DNA from: Parabacteroides goldsteinii | Lineage (GTDB): Bacteria > Bacteroidota > Bacteroidia > Bacteroidales > Tannerellaceae | Length of the DNA stretch: 64,000 nucleotides | NCBI RefSeq assembly: GCF_015550595.1 | Contig: NZ_JADNBB010000005.1 | Location: forward strand, 124,001 to 188,000 | Direction: 5' to 3' | In this document: positions 61,076 to 64,000 of the stretch, piece after piece | How the letters are laid out: the number at the start of each line of letters is the position of its first letter | Numbering within the stretch: position 1 is the first letter of the stretch | Notes under the pieces: model-generated | What the model was told of the DNA's origin: nothing | Database searches by the model: none | Seen by the model: only the letters and a program-made list of their open reading frames with translations | Position numbers and translations under genes: made by a program

Positions 61076-64000
61076 ATGCGAATTACCTTTCTAATACAAT
61101 CAGAAAAGACTAAAATCTTTTCATGTATATTAATAACATTCCTATTGTTGGCTTTTGTGCCATTGGTAGAAGCACAGAATCAAAAGGTTCATCTGACCGG
61201 AACGGATAATTCCCTCCGTACTGCTTTTGAGCAGATAGAGAAACAAACAAAGATGTCAGTAGATTATGATGCGAAAATACTTGATACTTCGCGTCCGGCT
61301 CCTGCAACTTCGGGGGAAACAACTGTCGGCGATCTGATGAAAGTGTTGTTGCAAAACTCCGGTTGTACTTTCACAATACAGGGATCACATATCCTTATTT
61401 CGAGACAGCTGGTTGCTGAAAGCAAAAATAAGGTAACCGGATCGATAACCGATGAAAGGGGAGAACCTGTAATCGGAGCATCCGTATTGGAAAAAGGAAC
61501 AACCAATGGAACTATAACAGATCTGGATGGTAAATTTGCATTGGAAGTATCTTCCGGTGCAGTCTTGTCAGTCAGTTTTGTTGGCTACCAGACTCTTTCC
61601 GTTAATGTTGAGGGGAGAAGAAATGTCAATATCACTCTGAAAGAAGATATGGAACAGCTGGAAGAAGTGGTCGTTGTCGGTTATGGTACACAGAAGAAAT
61701 CCAGTTTAACAGCCTCTGTTGCTACTGTTCCTGCCCAGGAGTTGAACAAACAAGTGGGACACTCGGTAGCATCCGCCTTGCAAGGACGTACTCCTGGTGT
61801 GGAAGTCTTGCAAAAAGGAGGAGAAGCAGGTGCTGATATAAAGATACTTGTGCGCGGAGCTGGTACATTCGGTGCTACGGAGCCTCTGTATGTCATTGAC
61901 GGTGCATTCTCAAACAATGGCCTTAACTCGCTGAATCCGTCGGATATCGAGTCGATGGAAATATTGAAGGATGGTTCTGCTGCTGCCATTTATGGTTCAC
62001 GGGCTGCGAACGGTGTAGTTCTGATCACAACGAAACATGGTCAGAAGGGGAAGGCGAAAGTGGAGATATCCGCAAACTACTCTATGCAAACACCTTCCAA
62101 ATACCTGGATTTCCTGGGTGCAAACGAACATCGTGAATATACAAAGCAGCTTGTCGCTAATTCCAGTAATCAGACCCAGGCACCGGAAAATGTAAATCCG
62201 ACTAATCCGGGTATCAATACGGACTGGCAGGATGCTTATTTAAGAAACTCACCTATGTATAATCTGAATGCGGCTATTTCCGGTGGCGGTGAATATTCGA
62301 CTTTCAATACCAGTATCGGTTATTTCGATCAGCAAGGTATTATGGAGTTCTCCGGTTTCAAGAAGTACAATGCACGTGTGAACGGAACTTTCAAGAAAGG
62401 CCGTCTGACTGTCAGTGAAACACTTTCTGCCGCATTCACGAATAAAGAACCACAAGTAAGAATGGTCATGGGAATTCCGACCGTGCCGATGACAGATGCC
62501 GAAGGACGATATGTTTCGGCAGGCAGGGAGTTTTACGTGAACGAAAGTAAGGTGACGAATCCTTTCGCTTCTTATTCCAATACCGTCAGAAGAAATAAGA
62601 CAGTCAATGTAACAGGTAGCTTAAACATAGGATTGAACTTGTTTAAGGGGCTGGACTATAAGCTTGTACTGGGTGGTGATTATATTTCCACAAATAATTA
62701 TTCCCGCTCCATTGCATTCGATTCCAACTGGGATGCCAATGGTGACCCAGATCCGGATTACAGCCGAACGCTCAACTCCCTGTCAGAAAGCCGGGGGCAG
62801 CGATTCAACTATACGATCGATAATATATTGACTTATAAGAATACTTTTGAAGGCCATACTTTCGACGCAATGATAGGTACCAGCTGGATGCGTGAATATT
62901 ACAGAACAATGGGAATTGGTTCGGGTTCTACGGATCTGGGAGGCCCCAGTATTACTATCTATAATGGAAAAGGAGATATAACCAGCGAGGAATATAATTC
63001 GGCTTTACTTTCATTTTTCGCCCGGTTAAACTATGACTACAAAGACTGCTATCTTGTTTCTGCAAGTATCCGTAGTGATAAGTCTTCAAAATTTGCCAAA
63101 GGAAACCGGGTAGGGTATTTCCCTTCTGTCTCTATCGGATGGAATATACATGAAGAAGAATTCTTTAATATCGATTGGATCAGCAGAATGAAAATTAGAG
63201 CCAGCTATGGAGAATTAGGGGCAAACTTTATTGATCCTTATTCATTCCTTTCCACGGCATACGGCCCTATTCCATCAGTGTTCGGTGAAAATCAAACCGG
63301 GCAGGAAAGTGTGATGAACGGTTACGTTACTAAATTTGCTCAGGAGAACCTGACGTGGGAGAAATCCATCTCTAAAAACATCGCATTAGAAATGGCATTT
63401 CTGAATAATCAATTATCATTCACGGCTGAATATTTCTGGAAAGATAACAATGACCTGCTTGCTCCGTTGCTGCCTTTGGCTTCATCCGGGCAGACCATTA
63501 TGACCAATGGCGGTGATTTACCAGTTTTCAACTCTGCGTCGGTAGAGAACAAAGGCTTTGAATTTACGGTAGGTTATCGCAAAGACTGGAAAGACTGGAG
63601 CCTGGGGGTAACTGCCAATATTTCTGCTTTGAAAAATAATGTAAAGAGTCTGGGCGAAGGGGTACAACCTATCAAGGCGGAAGTGATGATGAGCGGTTCA
63701 TTCAACGACCGTCCTACCATTACGAAGCCGGGGCTTCCTATCGGTACATTCTGGGGATATGTGGTCGATGGTTTTGATGCTGACGGAAACTTTATTTTCC
63801 AGGATAATAATGGTAGCGTAGATGGTGTATTGACCGGAAAACCGGATGGGAAGATCGATGAAAACGATAAAACAGCTATCGGCAATCCTCATCCGGATTT
63901 TACTTATGGGTTGAACATCAATGTCGGCTATAAGAACTGGGATCTGACCGCTTTCTTCCAGGGTACGCAAGGCAATGACGTCTTTGCTTTGATGAAGTAC
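61076..64000 (+). CDS. SusC/RagA TonB-dependent transporter, 3' partial
   Basis: 975 codons are open to the window edge. The start at 61076 gives a signal peptide (FLLLAFVPLVEAQ). STN domain (about 45-115, FEQIEKQTKMSVDYDAKIL), carboxypeptidase-like domain (GSITDERGEPVIGASVLEKG), TonB box (EEVVVVGYGTQKKSSLTASV), plug (RGAGTFGATEPLYVIDGAF, LKDGSAAAIYGSRAANGVVL) and most of the barrel are present. It is the receptor of the sigma-FecR-SusC locus; the SusD partner must lie beyond the window. Substrate unknown. Confidence 0.93.
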   Translation, partial: MRITFLIQSEKTKIFSCILITFLLLAFVPLVEAQNQKVHLTGTDNSLRTAFEQIEKQTKMSVDYDAKILDTSRPAPATSGETTVGDLMKVLLQNSGCTFTIQGSHILISRQLVAESKNKVTGSITDERGEPVIGASVLEKGTTNGTITDLDGKFALEVSSGAVLSVSFVGYQTLSVNVEGRRNVNITLKEDMEQLEEVVVVGYGTQKKSSLTASVATVPAQELNKQVGHSVASALQGRTPGVEVLQKGGEAGADIKILVRGAGTFGATEPLYVIDGAFSNNGLNSLNPSDIESMEILKDGSAAAIYGSRAANGVVLITTKHGQKGKAKVEISANYSMQTPSKYLDFLGANEHREYTKQLVANSSNQTQAPENVNPTNPGINTDWQDAYLRNSPMYNLNAAISGGGEYSTFNTSIGYFDQQGIMEFSGFKKYNARVNGTFKKGRLTVSETLSAAFTNKEPQVRMVMGIPTVPMTDAEGRYVSAGREFYVNESKVTNPFASYSNTVRRNKTVNVTGSLNIGLNLFKGLDYKLVLGGDYISTNNYSRSIAFDSNWDANGDPDPDYSRTLNSLSESRGQRFNYTIDNILTYKNTFEGHTFDAMIGTSWMREYYRTMGIGSGSTDLGGPSITIYNGKGDITSEEYNSALLSFFARLNYDYKDCYLVSASIRSDKSSKFAKGNRVGYFPSVSIGWNIHEEEFFNIDWISRMKIRASYGELGANFIDPYSFLSTAYGPIPSVFGENQTGQESVMNGYVTKFAQENLTWEKSISKNIALEMAFLNNQLSFTAEYFWKDNNDLLAPLLPLASSGQTIMTNGGDLPVFNSASVENKGFEFTVGYRKDWKDWSLGVTANISALKNNVKSLGEGVQPIKAEVMMSGSFNDRPTITKPGLPIGTFWGYVVDGFDADGNFIFQDNNGSVDGVLTGKPDGKIDENDKTAIGNPHPDFTYGLNINVGYKNWDLTAFFQGTQGNDVFALMKY

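Noticed and set aside
1-64000. tRNA, rRNA, prophage or complete insertion sequence
   Set aside because: I found no cloverleaf with CCA-type acceptor, no rRNA-like conserved blocks, no phage structural genes and no transposase.

Overview
The window looks like a chromosomal stretch of a gut Bacteroidales, most likely Parabacteroides or a close relative. The basis is two SusC/SusD-type or SusC loci with ECF sigma/FecR control, a hybrid two-component regulator with a sugar-binding sensor, many lipoproteins with short SGC/TGC-type lipoboxes, Bacteroidetes -7 promoter boxes (TAnnTTTG) ahead of about twenty genes, and HU-like, DUF6057, DUF6261, DUF5020 and fimbrillin-like families. Genus is an inference; no rRNA or tRNA gene was seen.

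Layout. 0-9 kb: the 3' part of a DUF1015 gene, a WbuC-like cupin plus DUF4833 pair, a fructose-type hybrid regulator next to a PfkB sugar kinase, and a coupled pair (TolB-like lipoprotein with a CxxCH motif, DUF6057 membrane protein). 9-17.5 kb: a SPOR lipoprotein, an S9 peptidase, an overlapping run of two cyclophilins, a MATE pump and RluF, then a porin-like protein. 17.6-27.1 kb: a polysaccharide-utilization-type locus (FecR, SusC with STN domain, SusD, phosphodiesterase, sulfatase) whose only nearby ECF sigma gene lies at the far end on the opposite strand. 27.2-36.3 kb: sugar nucleotidyltransferase, GH51, GH27, DUF6261, XRE regulator and GH35. 36.4-43.8 kb: M13 peptidase, a DUF5020/purine permease operon, a Na/Ca exchanger, small membrane proteins and MenA.

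43.9-53 kb is an accessory region with several damaged genes: a tyrosine recombinase frameshifted in a C5 run, a GNAT gene with an internal deletion, and a fimbrillin-like adhesin split by an in-frame amber codon. It also carries two different MNT/HEPN toxin-antitoxin-type pairs, an HU/Ig-like protein, a second fimbrillin-like lipoprotein and an HU protein, with dispersed palindromic repeats between them. 53-64 kb returns to core genes (EamA transporter, DJ-1/PfpI, TonB-ExbD-ExbB, PdxJ, CBS protein, NadK) and ends in a second ECF sigma-FecR-SusC locus cut by the window edge.

The most unusual signals are non-coding. Six copies of TCAGA-N4-TCTGA stand exactly 41 bp apart ahead of the DUF6261 gene. 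A roughly 400-bp GC-richer nested inverted repeat follows the XRE gene. A perfect pair of interleaved inverted repeats able to form a pseudoknot precedes the broken fimbrillin gene. Near-identical 60-bp palindromes flank one MNT/HEPN pair. In addition, two otherwise unrelated proteins (DUF6261 and HU/Ig-like) end in the same heptapeptide, encoded with synonymous differences.
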